64,000 nucleotides of DNA from Streptococcus cristatus (GCF_003943505.1 NZ_RJPS01000006.1:77124-141123); one strand, 5' to 3'. Positions 47,065 to 55,610 are shown, numbered from the stretch's first letter. Made by a program: numbers and translations. The notes: a model not told the origin generated them from the letters alone.

Positions 47065-49284
47065 TTAGCCATTGGTCCGTTTGACCGAGTAGACCTCTGG
47101 CACACTCTTGATCTTGTCCACCACTGTCGTCAGCATGGACAGATTAGCAATACCAAAAGAAACATGGATATTAGCAAATTTCATATCCTTAGTTGGCTGG
47201 GCATTAACCGTTGAGATATTTTTGGTGGTATTGGACAGCACCTGCAGTACATCGTTAAGGAGGCCAGACCGATTGAGACCATAAATATCAATGTGGGCCG
47301 TGTACTCTTTGGTCGAGTTATTTTCTTCCCATTCCACATCAAGCAAGCGCTGCTCGTAATTTTCCTGAGCCTTGAGATTCATGCAGTCCTGCCGGTGGAT
47401 GGCCACACCGCGCCCCTTAGTAATATAGCCGACAATATCGTCACCCGGTACAGGATTACAGCATTTAGCAATCCGAATGAGGAGACCAGACGCCCCCTGA
47501 ATGACCACGCCGCCTTCATGCTTGACCTTGAGGGTGTCTTTTTTGTTCTCGACCTTGACTTCGCCGCCCTTGACCAATTCCTCTGCTTCTGCTCTAGCCT
47601 TAGCTCGCTCTTCCTCACGGCGCTCTTTTTCTGTCAGACGGTTGAAAATACTAATGGCCCCAATCTCACCAAAGCCAATCGCCGCAAAAAGCGCTTCTTC
47701 AGTCTTGTAGCTGGTCTTTTGCAGCACTTCTTCCATGTGCTTCTTGTCCATGTACTTGTTGGCTACATAGCCATTTTCCTGGAATTGAGCCTGCAAGAGC
47801 TCCCGTCCTTTAGAGATAGACAGCTCCTTGTCTTGATTTTTAAAGAACTGACGGATTTTATTTCTGGCCTTGCTGGTCTTGACGATATTGAGCCAGTCGC
47901 GGCTTGGTCCGAAGGAGTTAGCATTGGTGATGATTTCCACCTGATCCCCAGTCTTCAGCTTGGTATTGAGCGGCACCATGCGACCATTAACCTTGGCTCC
48001 TGTCGCCTTCTCCCCGACCTTGGTATGGATCTCATAGGCAAAATCAATGGGACCTGAGTCCTTAGGCAAAGAACGCACTGCTCCATCCGGTGTGAAGACA
48101 TAGATTTCCTCCGCCAGATAGCTTTCCTTAACCGAATCAACAAATTCCTTAGCATCACCAGACTGGTTCTGCAACTCCATCAGTTCCTTGATCCAATTCA
48201 TCCCGATGGCAGATTCCTTGCTGTCAACCTGACCCTTCATTCCTTTTTTATAGGCCCAGTGAGCAGCAACCCCGTATTCTGCCACTTCGTGCATTTCCTT
48301 GGTCCGAATCTGAAACTCAATCGGACCTTTAGGTCCGTAAACGGTCGTATGGATGGACTGGTAGCCGTTAGCCTTGCGGTTGGCAATATAATCCTTGAAA
48401 CGCCCAGGCATGGGTTTCCAAAGCTCATGGATGTAGCCCAGCATGGCATAGACATCACTGTGAGTGCTCAAAATGCAACGAATGGCAATCAGATCGTAGA
48501 TCTCATCAAACCGCTTCTTCTTGTCCTGCATTTTACGGTAGATGGAGTAAATATGCTTGGGACGACCATAGATCTTCCCATGAAGATTGCGCTCTCCCGC
48601 GTAGGTTTCAATCTTGTGGACAACTTCCTCTACCAGAGCCTCCCGCTCTCGACGCTTCTCCTTCATCATGTGGGAGATTTTATAAAACTCCGTTGGATTG
48701 AGATAACGGAAAGACAAGTCTTCCAATTCCCATTTGACACTGGAAATCCCCAAACGATGAGCCAGAGGAGCATAGATTTCCATAGTTTCCTGCGAGATCC
48801 GCTCTTGTTTGTCTGGCCGTAAATGATTCAGAGTACGCATATTATGCAGACGGTCAGCCAGCTTGACCAAGATAACCCGAAGGTCTTCTGACATGGCCAT
48901 GAGCATCTTGCGATGATTTTCCGCCAACTGTTCTTCGTGAGACTTGTATTTGACTTTCCCAAGCTTGGTTACACCATCCACAATCACGCGCACATCATGG
49001 CCGAATTCCCGCTCCAGATCGTCCAAGGTCGCCGCCGTATCCTCTACAACATCATGCAAAAAACCACAGGCTACTGAAACAGCATCCAGCTTGAGCTTAG
49101 CTAAAATTCCTGCCACTTGAATCGGATGGACGATATAGGGCTCTCCCGACTTACGAGTTTGCCCGCTATGGCATTCCATCGCATAGATCAACGCTTTTTG
49201 AACAAAAGCCACATCCTCTGCAGCTAAATATTTTTTTGTTAGGGCTACAACCTGATTACCCGTTAAATTTTCTTCTTTTGGCAT
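47065..49284 (-). CDS. relA: Bifunctional (p)ppGpp synthetase/hydrolase, Rel
   Basis: 739 residues, full-length RSH protein. The HD hydrolase domain is intact (CGFLHDVVEDT, residues 70-80). The synthetase domain has RFKDYIANRKANGYQSIHT and EFQIRT. Then TGS (YVFTPDGAVRSLPKDSGPID), a zinc-finger-like segment (IAKCCNPVPGDDIVGYI) and a C-terminal ACT domain. It makes and degrades (p)ppGpp in the stringent response. CGGAGAG lies upstream of the ATG. Confidence 0.97.
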   Translation of the reverse strand: MPKEENLTGNQVVALTKKYLAAEDVAFVQKALIYAMECHSGQTRKSGEPYIVHPIQVAGILAKLKLDAVSVACGFLHDVVEDTAATLDDLEREFGHDVRVIVDGVTKLGKVKYKSHEEQLAENHRKMLMAMSEDLRVILVKLADRLHNMRTLNHLRPDKQERISQETMEIYAPLAHRLGISSVKWELEDLSFRYLNPTEFYKISHMMKEKRREREALVEEVVHKIETYAGERNLHGKIYGRPKHIYSIYRKMQDKKKRFDEIYDLIAIRCILSTHSDVYAMLGYIHELWKPMPGRFKDYIANRKANGYQSIHTTVYGPKGPIEFQIRTKEMHEVAEYGVAAHWAYKKGMKGQVDSKESAIGMNWIKELMELQNQSGDAKEFVDSVKESYLAEEIYVFTPDGAVRSLPKDSGPIDFAYEIHTKVGEKATGAKVNGRMVPLNTKLKTGDQVEIITNANSFGPSRDWLNIVKTSKARNKIRQFFKNQDKELSISKGRELLQAQFQENGYVANKYMDKKHMEEVLQKTSYKTEEALFAAIGFGEIGAISIFNRLTEKERREEERAKARAEAEELVKGGEVKVENKKDTLKVKHEGGVVIQGASGLLIRIAKCCNPVPGDDIVGYITKGRGVAIHRQDCMNLKAQENYEQRLLDVEWEENNSTKEYTAHIDIYGLNRSGLLNDVLQVLSNTTKNISTVNAQPTKDMKFANIHVSFGIANLSMLTTVVDKIKSVPEVYSVKRTNG

Positions 49285-49310
49285 GCATTCTCTCCGCTTT
49301 CTTGCCTACT

Positions 49311-49319
49311 ATTTTAACA
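49311..49319 (-). promoter_or_regulatory. Extended -10 promoter of relA-dtd
   Basis: TGtTAAAAT on the minus strand, hexamer at 49311-49316; the -35 (TTTTCA) is weak. The leader is about 20 bases. Confidence 0.5.
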
Positions 49320-49364
49320 TTTTTAAATCAATATGAAAACCAAGAGGACTAGAATATCAGGGAG

Positions 49365-49444
49365 GCTCTAGGATAGCACTAAAGTTTCAAACATCCAGCT
49401 TGGCTCCCTGTTGCTGAGCTCAGTATTAAAAACTTTCCTAGAGC
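49365..49444. repeat. Nested inverted repeat in the relA upstream gap
   Basis: GCTCTAGGA (49365-49373) pairs with TCCTAGAGC (49436-49444); inside it, AAAGTTT (49381-49387) pairs with AAACTTT (49430-49436). It could fold an 80-base RNA on either strand, or be the remnant of an element. No gene is visible in 49320-49556. Confidence 0.5.
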
Positions 49445-49526
49445 GATAAACAGTCCCAGCCCTGCAAAGCTGCACAACAATCCATGGCTATTGAGCAAGC
49501 GGCTACAGCGTCAAGGATCTCTTTCT

Positions 49527-49564
49527 AATAAAAAGCGAGGTCGAGACACTTTTGTCTCAACCTC
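49527..49564 (-). terminator. Terminator of the 46-residue gene
   Basis: GAGGTCGAGAC (49537-49547) pairs with GTCTCAACCTC (49554-49564), one mismatch. TTTTTATT follows on the minus strand. It overlaps the stop codon and resembles repeat hairpin H1 in form. Confidence 0.85.
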
Positions 49565-49697
49565 CGTGATGAAAATGATGTACTTTCTCCATATGAGCTA
49601 TATCTTTTAGAAACTCATAATAGGCATAGATGAGGTAACCAGCAGAGACCACACCCAAAATAGCTATTGATACTTCAAATAAGGTAGACAAAGACAT
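49557..49697 (-). CDS. 46-residue membrane protein with His-rich tail
   Basis: Too short for a standard ORF list. It starts at an ATG preceded by a very strong ribosome site (GGAGAGGAGG). Residues 7-26 form one helix (FEVSIAILGVVSAGYLIYAY), then a charged segment and the ending KVHHFHHGG. Promoter, ribosome site and terminator are all in place, so it is a complete single-gene unit. I do not recognise the family. The His cluster could bind a metal. Confidence 0.8.
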   Translation of the reverse strand: MSLSTLFEVSIAILGVVSAGYLIYAYYEFLKDIAHMEKVHHFHHGG

Positions 49698-49802
49698 GAT
49701 AAACCTCCTCTCCTTATTTCAAACTGCAATGTGCAAAGCGACCATTAGCGGCTGTTTCGTTCCCGATTTTTTCCTTTCTAGCCTGCCTCTGGATTCACCT
49801 TT

Positions 49803-49831
49803 ATTATACCAAATTTAAGAAAGGAAAACAA
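49803..49831 (-). promoter_or_regulatory. Promoter of the 46-residue gene
   Basis: TTGTTT (49826-49831), 17 bp, TGgTATAAT with the hexamer at 49803-49808 on the minus strand. The leader is about 100 bases, long for so small a gene. Confidence 0.7.
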
Positions 49832-49916
49832 TGAAAATCCCTTTATAAAAATACTTTTTCAGGCTTGATGAAGCAAATGATCTGCTTCAGTTGTCCATTT
49901 CTCCACCTACTCTTTA

Positions 49917-49949
49917 ATCAAAAAAGCTAGGAATACTTTCCTAACTTTC
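49917..49949 (-). terminator. ssbB terminator
   Basis: AAAGCTAGGAA (49923-49933) pairs with TTCCTAACTTT (49938-49948), one mismatch. TTTTTTGATT follows on the minus strand. Confidence 0.8.
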
Positions 49950-49987
49950 TTTTTTATCAAGGAACTCTCAGATCAGTCAGTTCGTTC

Positions 49988-50383
49988 TTAAAAAGGGAGC
50001 TCTTCTTCTTCCAGTACCAAATCTGCCAGATCGGCTCCAGTATTATTCTCACGGAGTGCTCTCTGAGCTCGGCTTTCTAAAAGCTGAAAACCACTGCAAA
50101 GAACTTCTGTCACATAATGAGTGGTTCCATCCTTTTCATAGCGGCGGCTCCGCAATTCTCCATCCAGAGAAATCAGACTCCCCTTACTAGCGTAACTTGC
50201 CAAGGTTTCAGCCAAGCGCCCCCAGACAACAAGGTTGATAAAATCCGCTTCACGCTCTCCATTTTGGCTCTTATACCGGCGATTCACAGCCACTGTCGCA
50301 CGCGCGACCGACTTGTCGTTTGCAGTCTTGTGCAGTTCAGGTGTAGCCGTCAGCCGGCCAATGATGATGACTTTATTATACAT
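49988..50383 (-). CDS. ssbB: Competence-type single-stranded DNA-binding protein
   Basis: 131 residues, the length of SsbB rather than the longer housekeeping SSB. OB-fold core MYNKVIIIGRLTATPEL through DFINLVVWGRLAETLASY. A short acidic tail ends EEEELPF, the protein-interaction tip. In transformable streptococci SsbB coats incoming single-stranded DNA and is made only during competence under ComX. A cin-box-like element lies 21-28 bp upstream. AGGAGG precedes the ATG. Confidence 0.9.
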   Translation of the reverse strand: MYNKVIIIGRLTATPELHKTANDKSVARATVAVNRRYKSQNGEREADFINLVVWGRLAETLASYASKGSLISLDGELRSRRYEKDGTTHYVTEVLCSGFQLLESRAQRALRENNTGADLADLVLEEEELPF

Positions 50384-50403
50384 ATTCTTTCCTCCTATCT
50401 ATT

Positions 50404-50411
50404 TATTCGCG
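50404..50411 (-). promoter_or_regulatory. cin-box-like (ComX/SigX) element of ssbB
   Basis: CGCGAATA on the minus strand matches the cin-box TACGAATA at six of eight positions, including the whole CGAATA core. T-rich bases follow, as is usual. Confidence 0.6.
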
Positions 50412-50417
50412 AGAAAA

Positions 50418-50445
50418 GACAAAAAAATCGTGAAAATCACGATTT
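50418..50445 (-). terminator. ytpR terminator
   Basis: AAATCGTG (50425-50432) pairs with CACGATTT (50438-50445). Seven or more T follow on the minus strand. It isolates ssbB from ytpR. Confidence 0.85.
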
Positions 50446-50458
50446 CCTTTAGTAAGTC

Positions 50459-51085
50459 TTAAGACTGCCAGTGTTTAGCTGGATCAAAGGCCGTTCCGAC
50501 CGTTTCGCTATCCGCCAATTCAATGATACCACGTTTTTGTGGCGCATTTGGCAACTGTAGCTCCCGTGGGCTGCACATCATACCAAAACTCTTTTCGCCA
50601 CGGAGTTCTCCTGGAAAGATGAGATTGCCCTTCGGCATCATAGCACCAGGCAAGGCCACAATCGTCTTGAGGCCGACATGTGCATTCGGAGCACCAGCCA
50701 CGATTTGAACTATCTTGTCGGCTGCCACCTGCACCTGACAAATATTGAGGTGGTCACTGTCAGGGTGGGCTACCATCTCAAGGATTTCTCCCACAACAAA
50801 CTTAGGTTCTGAGTCCTTAACCAGCTCAGCTGGGAAGCCTTCTTTGGTCAATTCTTGGTTGAGAGCCGCAACTTGCTCATCCGTCAGCTCAACTTGTCCG
50901 CGCTCTGCAATTTCAAAAAGGTCTGACAGTTCAAAAATGTTCCAAGCTACTGTCTGTCCATTATCTTCGCGGTAAACACGCGCTACATTTCCTTTGCGCT
51001 CAGCGCTTAGCTTAGCTCCCTGATCATCGGCAGCGATCACCATGAGGACATCTCCGACATGCTCTTTGTTGTATGTAAAAATCAT
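50459..51085 (-). CDS. ytpR: YtpR-family tRNA-binding-domain protein
   Basis: 208 residues from MIFTYNKEHVGDVL, with GGAGG five to seven bases upstream. The C-terminal half is a PheT/EMAP-like OB-fold (VGEILEMVAHPDSDHLNICQV, then IVAGAPNAHVGLKTIVALPG and SFGMMCSPREL). It binds tRNA-like structures; the cellular role is unclear. Follows thioredoxin and DUF4651 genes on the same strand, likely one transcript. Confidence 0.93.
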   Translation of the reverse strand: MIFTYNKEHVGDVLMVIAADDQGAKLSAERKGNVARVYREDNGQTVAWNIFELSDLFEIAERGQVELTDEQVAALNQELTKEGFPAELVKDSEPKFVVGEILEMVAHPDSDHLNICQVQVAADKIVQIVAGAPNAHVGLKTIVALPGAMMPKGNLIFPGELRGEKSFGMMCSPRELQLPNAPQKRGIIELADSETVGTAFDPAKHWQS

Positions 51086-51115
51086 TTCTTCCTCCAAAAA
51101 TACTTTTAAATCTTC

Positions 51116-51430
51116 TTATAAACTCGCTAAAAAATCATTGATTTGACTCTTGGTCTTACGGTCGCGATTAACATAGCGACCAAGCTCTCGTCCATCTTCC
51201 ACAACAACCAGACTAGGTATCCCATAAACATCCCATTTTTGGGCTACAGCCATATACTGATCCCGATCCACCTCGACAAAGGTAAAGTCAGGATTTTCAG
51301 CTTCTATCTCTGGCAGAAAAGGCCTGATAAAGCGACAGTCTCCGCACCAATCTGCTGTGAAAAAGAAGACAGTCTTCCCCTTATGATCCACATAAGAAGC
51401 CAGCTCCTCCATACTTTGCGGCCGAATCAT
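51116..51430 (-). CDS. Thioredoxin-family protein
   Basis: 104 residues from the ATG overlapping the previous stop (TGATG). The active site is WCGDC (Cys29, Cys32), not the WCGPC of standard thioredoxin. The cis-Pro is in YGIPSLVVVE. No signal peptide, so cytoplasmic. The WCGDC form is the usual one for this ytpR-linked streptococcal protein, from memory. Confidence 0.9.
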   Translation of the reverse strand: MIRPQSMEELASYVDHKGKTVFFFTADWCGDCRFIRPFLPEIEAENPDFTFVEVDRDQYMAVAQKWDVYGIPSLVVVEDGRELGRYVNRDRKTKSQINDFLASL

Positions 51431-51714
51431 CACTCTTCCTCGTAGGTCAACTGACCATTCTCATAGACGAAGGTGAAATGACGGTCGTCTTCTAGGACAA
51501 CCCCTCCAACTGTACGGCTGTCAGTTGATTCATAAAGTTCCACATAAACCGTTGCAATCGGTCCTCGGCTGGAAAAAAACTCCCGCACGATTTGAACAAT
51601 TTCTTCTCTATTACGCAGTCTTTTCTGCTCCTGCACAAGCTTGGCAGCTCCAAAGGCCACGGCTCCTGCTCCCAAAAGAGCTGTTGTGGTTAAAATGATT
51701 TTTTTAGCTTTCAT
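51430..51714 (-). CDS. DUF4651-like small membrane-anchored protein
   Basis: 94 residues from MKAKKIILTTTALLGAGA; one N-terminal helix, then a compact domain (EIVQIVREFFSSRGPIATVY, ending VYENGQLTYEEE) that fits DUF4651. The domain is probably extracellular. The ATG has no ribosome site and lies seven bases after a good -10, so it appears leaderless. First gene of the DUF4651-thioredoxin-ytpR operon. Confidence 0.8.
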   Translation of the reverse strand: MKAKKIILTTTALLGAGAVAFGAAKLVQEQKRLRNREEIVQIVREFFSSRGPIATVYVELYESTDSRTVGGVVLEDDRHFTFVYENGQLTYEEE

Positions 51715-51721
51715 GTAGAAT

Positions 51722-51750
51722 ATTTTAACACAAAAGCGCAGAGGCGACAA
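51722..51750 (-). promoter_or_regulatory. Extended -10 promoter, leaderless start
   Basis: TTGTCG (51745-51750), 17 bp, TGtTAAAAT with the hexamer at 51722-51727. The A of the ATG is at 51714, eight bases past the hexamer's end, so the transcript starts at or within two bases of the ATG. Confidence 0.65.
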
Positions 51751-51840
51751 ACAATATTACAGATTTCTAAGCTTCTTTTAGTTCATCCTGTTATTCCCTC
51801 TAAAAAAGTGATAAAATAGAGGCAGAAAGAAGGTAAATTT

Positions 51841-52905
51841 ATGTCTGACTTATTTTCAAAAATCAAGGAAGTGACCGAGCTTTCAGCAATCTCTGGTCAC
51901 GAGGCACCTGTCCGCAGCTATCTGCGAGAAAAAATCACTCCTCACGTTGATGAGGTTGTTACCGACGGTCTAGGCGGCATCTTTGGGGTTCGGCATTCCC
52001 AAGCTGAAAATGCTCCCCGAGTTCTGGTTGCGGCTCACATGGACGAGGTTGGCTTCATGGTCAGCGAGATCAAGCCCGACGGGACTTTCCGTGTAGTGGA
52101 AATCGGTGGCTGGAATCCGTTGGTCGTGAGCAGTCAACGCTTCAAACTCTTCACCCGTCAAGGTCGGGAAATCCCTGTCATCTCAGGCTCTGTCCCTCCT
52201 CATCTGACACGCGGTGCTGGAGGACCAGTCATGCCACAGATTGCGGACATTGTCTTTGACGGCGGCTTTGCGGACAAGGCAGAAGCTGAAAGCTACGGCA
52301 TCCGGCCAGGAGACACGATCGTGCCAGACAGCTCTGCTATTCTCACAGCTAACGGTAAAAATGTCATCTCTAAAGCCTGGGATAACCGCTACGGCGTCCT
52401 TATGGTCAGCGAATTGGCTCAAGCCTTGTCTGGTCAAGAACTAGGCAACCAACTCTATGTCGGCGCCAATGTTCAAGAAGAGGTTGGCCTGCGTGGTGCC
52501 CATGCTTCAACGACAAAATTTGCCCCTGAGGTCTTCCTAGCTGTGGACTGCTCCCCAGCAGGTGACATCTATGGCGGCCAAGGTGCCATCGGTGATGGAA
52601 CGTTGATTCGTTTCTTTGACCCCGGTCATCTCATGCTACCAGCCATGAAGGACTTCCTCCTAACAACCGCAGAAGAAGCTGGCATCAAGTATCAATACTA
52701 CTGCGGCAAGGGCGGAACGGATGCTGGTGCTGCCCATCTCCAAAGCGGTGGCGTACCATCTACCACCATTGGCGTCTGTGCTCGCTACATTCATTCCCAC
52801 CAAACTCTCTATGCCATGGACGATTTCCTGCAAGCCCAAGCCTTCCTGCAAGCGCTGGTCAAAAAGCTGGATCGCTCAACCGTGGACACGATTACCAACT
52901 ACTAA
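51841..52905 (+). CDS. pepA: Glutamyl aminopeptidase (M42)
   Basis: 354 residues. Metal and catalytic motifs: VAAHMDEVGFM (His, Asp), AWDNRYG (bridging Asp), VQEEVGLRGA (catalytic Glu pair), AVDCSPAGD, and late YIHSHQTLY. A cobalt/zinc peptidase that removes N-terminal Glu or Asp in the cytoplasm. GAAGG precedes the ATG. Divergent from DUF4651. Confidence 0.95.
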   Translation: MSDLFSKIKEVTELSAISGHEAPVRSYLREKITPHVDEVVTDGLGGIFGVRHSQAENAPRVLVAAHMDEVGFMVSEIKPDGTFRVVEIGGWNPLVVSSQRFKLFTRQGREIPVISGSVPPHLTRGAGGPVMPQIADIVFDGGFADKAEAESYGIRPGDTIVPDSSAILTANGKNVISKAWDNRYGVLMVSELAQALSGQELGNQLYVGANVQEEVGLRGAHASTTKFAPEVFLAVDCSPAGDIYGGQGAIGDGTLIRFFDPGHLMLPAMKDFLLTTAEEAGIKYQYYCGKGGTDAGAAHLQSGGVPSTTIGVCARYIHSHQTLYAMDDFLQAQAFLQALVKKLDRSTVDTITNY

Positions 52906-52913
52906 TTTCGAAA

Positions 52914-52950
52914 AGCAGCCCGTTCTTCATTCGGGCTGCTATCTATTTTA
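52914..52950 (+). terminator. pepA terminator
   Basis: AGCAGCCCG (52914-52922) pairs perfectly with 52932-52940. The T tract (ATCTATTTTA) is modest. Confidence 0.75.
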
Positions 52951-52995
52951 TCTAATATACTTTCTTTTAATTTTCCAATTTGAAGAAAATTTTGT

Positions 52996-53001
52996 TATAA
53001 T
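52996..53001 (+). promoter_or_regulatory. -10 of the DUF1846 gene
   Basis: TATAAT, with TTCCAA 17 bp upstream as a poor -35. The start codon is 23 bases downstream, after AGAGGTG. Confidence 0.6.
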
Positions 53002-53024
53002 GCTTAGCAGAGGTGAAACTATAC

Positions 53025-54509
53025 ATGAAAAAAATTGCTTTTGATTCAGAGAAATACTTAAACCTGCAGCGCGACCATATCTTGGAGCGCATTAATCAAT
53101 TTGAGGGCAAATTGTACATGGAATTCGGCGGTAAAATGCTGGAAGACTTCCATGCTGCCCGTGTCCTACCAGGATATGAGCCGGACAATAAAATTAGACT
53201 GCTCAAAGAGCTCAAGGACCAAGTAGAGATTGTCATTGCTATCAATGCCAATAATATTGAGCACTCTAAAGCACGTGGGGACTTGGGCATTTCCTATGAC
53301 CAAGAAGTGCTGCGCCTAATCGATACCTTTAACGAGCTGGATATTTATGTAGGATCCGTAGTCATTACCCAATATTCTGGTCAGCCAGCAGCTGATCTCT
53401 TCCGCGCTCAGCTAGAAAAGAACGGGATTGACTCCTATATCCACTATCCAATCAAGGGCTATCCTACTGATATGGACCATATCATCTCACCTGAGGGAAT
53501 GGGCAAGAACGACTACATCAAGACCAGTCGTAATCTAGTCGTAGTGACCGCACCTGGTCCTGGTTCTGGTAAATTAGCTACTTGCTTGTCCAATATGTAC
53601 CACGACCAAATCAATGGCATCAAGTCAGGCTATGCCAAGTTTGAGACCTTCCCAGTTTGGAATCTGCCCCTGCACCATCCGGTCAATCTAGCTTATGAGG
53701 CAGCAACAGCGGACTTGGACGATGTCAACATGATTGACCCTTTCCACCTGCAAACCTACGGCGAAACCACTGTCAACTACAACCGTGATATCGAAATTTT
53801 CCCAGTCCTCAAGCGTATGCTGGAGCGCATCCTAGGCAAATCACCTTATGCTTCTCCAACAGACATGGGCGTCAACATGGTCGGCTTTGCCATTGTAGAT
53901 AATGATGCGGCTATCGAGGCTTCTCAACAGGAAATCATCCGTCGCTACTACCAAACTATTCTGGACTTCAAGGCAGAGCGGGTCTCTGAATCTGCTATCA
54001 AGAAAATCGAACTCTTGATGAATGACTTGGGCATCACACCGCTGGATCGTAAAGTAACCGTTGCTGCGCGTGCCAAGGCTGAAAGCACTGGCGAACCAGC
54101 TCTGGCTTTGGAATTGCCAAACGGCGAAATCGTAACCGGTAAGACCTCTGAGCTCTTTGGCCCTACGGCTGCTGTATTGATTAATGCCATTAAGAAGTTA
54201 GCCAACATTGCCAAAGAAACCAAGCTGATTGAGCCCGAGTACGTTAAACCAATCCAAGGTCTGAAAATCAATCATTTGGGCAGCCGCAATCCGCGCCTTC
54301 ACTCAAATGAAATTTTGATGGCTCTGGCGATCACAGCCATGGAAAATCAAGACGCTGCACAAGCCATGCAAGAGCTTGGAAATCTCAAGGGCAGCGAAGC
54401 TCATTCAACCGTAATGCTGACAGATGAAGACAAAAATGTCCTACGCAAACTCGGCATCCATGTAACCATGGATCCTGTTCATCAGTATGATCGACTTTAT
54501 AGAAAATAA
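53025..54509 (+). CDS. DUF1846 family protein
   Basis: 494 residues from [15 protein letters not shown]; the GTG four codons earlier is part of the ribosome site. Conserved segments [26 protein letters not shown] (given here in part) and [20 protein letters not shown], the latter P-loop-like, are typical of DUF1846. The fold has been described as nucleotide-binding; function is unknown. Single-gene unit ended by repeat copy D. Confidence 0.88.
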   Translation: MKKIAFDSEKYLNLQRDHILERINQFEGKLYMEFGGKMLEDFHAARVLPGYEPDNKIRLLKELKDQVEIVIAINANNIEHSKARGDLGISYDQEVLRLIDTFNELDIYVGSVVITQYSGQPAADLFRAQLEKNGIDSYIHYPIKGYPTDMDHIISPEGMGKNDYIKTSRNLVVVTAPGPGSGKLATCLSNMYHDQINGIKSGYAKFETFPVWNLPLHHPVNLAYEAATADLDDVNMIDPFHLQTYGETTVNYNRDIEIFPVLKRMLERILGKSPYASPTDMGVNMVGFAIVDNDAAIEASQQEIIRRYYQTILDFKAERVSESAIKKIELLMNDLGITPLDRKVTVAARAKAESTGEPALALELPNGEIVTGKTSELFGPTAAVLINAIKKLANIAKETKLIEPEYVKPIQGLKINHLGSRNPRLHSNEILMALAITAMENQDAAQAMQELGNLKGSEAHSTVMLTDEDKNVLRKLGIHVTMDPVHQYDRLYRK

Positions 54510-54510
54510 A

Positions 54511-54534
54511 AACAAGCTCTGTTAAAAGCTTGTT
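54511..54534 (+). other. Short hairpin after the DUF1846 stop
   Basis: AACAAGCT (54511-54518) pairs with AGCTTGTT (54527-54534). No T tract of its own; repeat D begins five bases later. Confidence 0.5.
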
Positions 54535-54538
54535 GAGA

Positions 54539-54713
54539 GAGAGTGGGACAGAAATCGGTAATTCGTTAGAATTCGATTTCGTCGTCCCACCTCCGCACAG
54601 TTGGGTAGGGCTGTAAAAGCTGATGAAATCAGCGTAATAGAGCCCACTCAACCACTGCGTCTTGCTCGACGATCCAAAGACAATTGAGAGGCTAGGACTT
54701 TTGTCCCAGCCTC
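54539..54713 (-). repeat. Structured intergenic repeat, copy D
   Basis: 175 bp, orientation as copy B. The H1 end is three bases from the stop codon of the convergent gene and is followed by TTTTT on the plus strand, so it can terminate DUF1846 transcripts as well. In the central arm GTTGAGT has become GTTGGGT, which still pairs as G-T. Confidence 0.9.
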
Positions 54714-54716
54714 TTT

Positions 54717-55151
54717 TTAATAACGCTTGGACAGGAGAAAATGCAAGAGATAGTAAAGAGCCAAAATCAGAATAATAGTCAAAGTCAGAAACTGATTGAG
54801 ATTTAAAATGATAGGAAAAATCATAGACAGAAGGCTTAGCCCTGCTGCTAACAGTAAAAGGATATCAAAAAGCAGGGTGCGAGTCTTTTCGTCAATCATC
54901 CGATTGCGCTCATCCGTCACCTGAATGTAGAGCCTATTAAAGACTTCCTCCTGTTTCAAGGCAAGATTATAACGCAGAACCATCAAAGAAATCCCTAAAA
55001 GCAGACCCACCATGATGCCTTCCTGTAAATCATCCAGAGAATGAATGTAGCTCCATCCCAGTCCCAGCCAGAGGACTAGGATTAGGATGCGACCTATGAT
55101 CACTTTCTTTTGAATTTTTTTCCGAAATTCTTGTTTAGTTAATGCTTCCAT
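54717..55151 (-). CDS. Four-helix membrane protein of an XRE operon
   Basis: 144 residues. A basic N-terminus (EFRKKIQKKV), two helices, a polar loop (YIQVTDERNRMIDEKTRTLL), two more helices and a short tail. The DERNxxI...K motif between helix pairs recurs in small Firmicutes membrane proteins beside XRE regulators. It starts nine bases after the 54-residue gene. Function unknown. Confidence 0.8.
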   Translation of the reverse strand: MEALTKQEFRKKIQKKVIIGRILILVLWLGLGWSYIHSLDDLQEGIMVGLLLGISLMVLRYNLALKQEEVFNRLYIQVTDERNRMIDEKTRTLLFDILLLLAAGLSLLSMIFPIILNLNQFLTLTIILILALYYLLHFLLSKRY

Positions 55152-55160
55152 ATCATCCTC

Positions 55161-55325
55161 CTATTTTTCATACGCTTGAAAAATTTTCAACATCACCACA
55201 ATCAGGAACATTCCCACAAAAGGCAGGATTTCCTTAGGGATAAAATTGGCTTGCAAATGCAGATAAGATAAGCCAACCACCACCAAAATAGCCAATAGCC
55301 ATTTAGACAAATAAGTCCATTTCAT
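55161..55325 (-). CDS. 54-residue two-helix membrane protein
   Basis: Found by translating the gap. ATG at 55325 overlaps the XRE stop as ATGA. Sequence begins MKWTYLSKWLLAILVVVGLS, then a turn and a second helix (LPFVGMFLIVVMLKIF). GAGGATGA lies upstream. Middle gene of a three-gene operon. Confidence 0.82.
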   Translation of the reverse strand: MKWTYLSKWLLAILVVVGLSYLHLQANFIPKEILPFVGMFLIVVMLKIFQAYEK

Positions 55326-55525
55326 GCTTCATCCTCCTCAAAGAGAAACACTTCTTCAATCCTTAAATTGAAAAAGGATGCAATTCTATGAGCCAAAAGC
55401 AGCGAGGCATTGTAGCGGCCCTTTTCCAAAGAAATAATCGTTTGTCTCGTGACGTCTAGCTTCTCAGCCAGCTCCTCCTGGCTGAGTTTTTTTCTTTTCC
55501 GCAATTCTTGAATTCGATTTTCCAA
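55322..55525 (-). CDS. XRE-family regulator (YgzD-like)
   Basis: 67 residues, one helix-turn-helix (LSQEELAEKLDVTRQTIISLEKGR region) and a short acidic tail (FEEDEA). AAAGGAGG is upstream. Leads an operon with two membrane proteins; such trios are common in Firmicutes. GTAAA-rich half-sites around the promoter suggest autoregulation. Confidence 0.9.
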   Translation of the reverse strand: MENRIQELRKRKKLSQEELAEKLDVTRQTIISLEKGRYNASLLLAHRIASFFNLRIEEVFLFEEDEA

Positions 55526-55572
55526 GGCCGCCTCCTTTCCACAATGTAAAACAAACTTTACTTTTCAAGTGT

Positions 55573-55601
55573 AGTATAGCTTCCTTTACATCTTTTGTCA
55601 A
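55573..55601 (-). promoter_or_regulatory. Promoter of the XRE operon
   Basis: TTGACA (55596-55601), exactly 17 bp, TATACT (55573-55578). GTAAA/TTTAC half-sites lie inside and just downstream. Confidence 0.8.
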
Positions 55602-55610
55602 GAAGAAAGC

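Noticed and set aside
47293..48057. 254-codon plus-strand frame antisense to relA
   Set aside because: relA is complete and conserved on the other strand.
55161..55525. Toxin-antitoxin pair formed by the XRE gene and the 54-residue protein
   Set aside because: Gene order, the third membrane protein and a YgzD-like regulator fit a regulatory operon better; no toxin family recognised.
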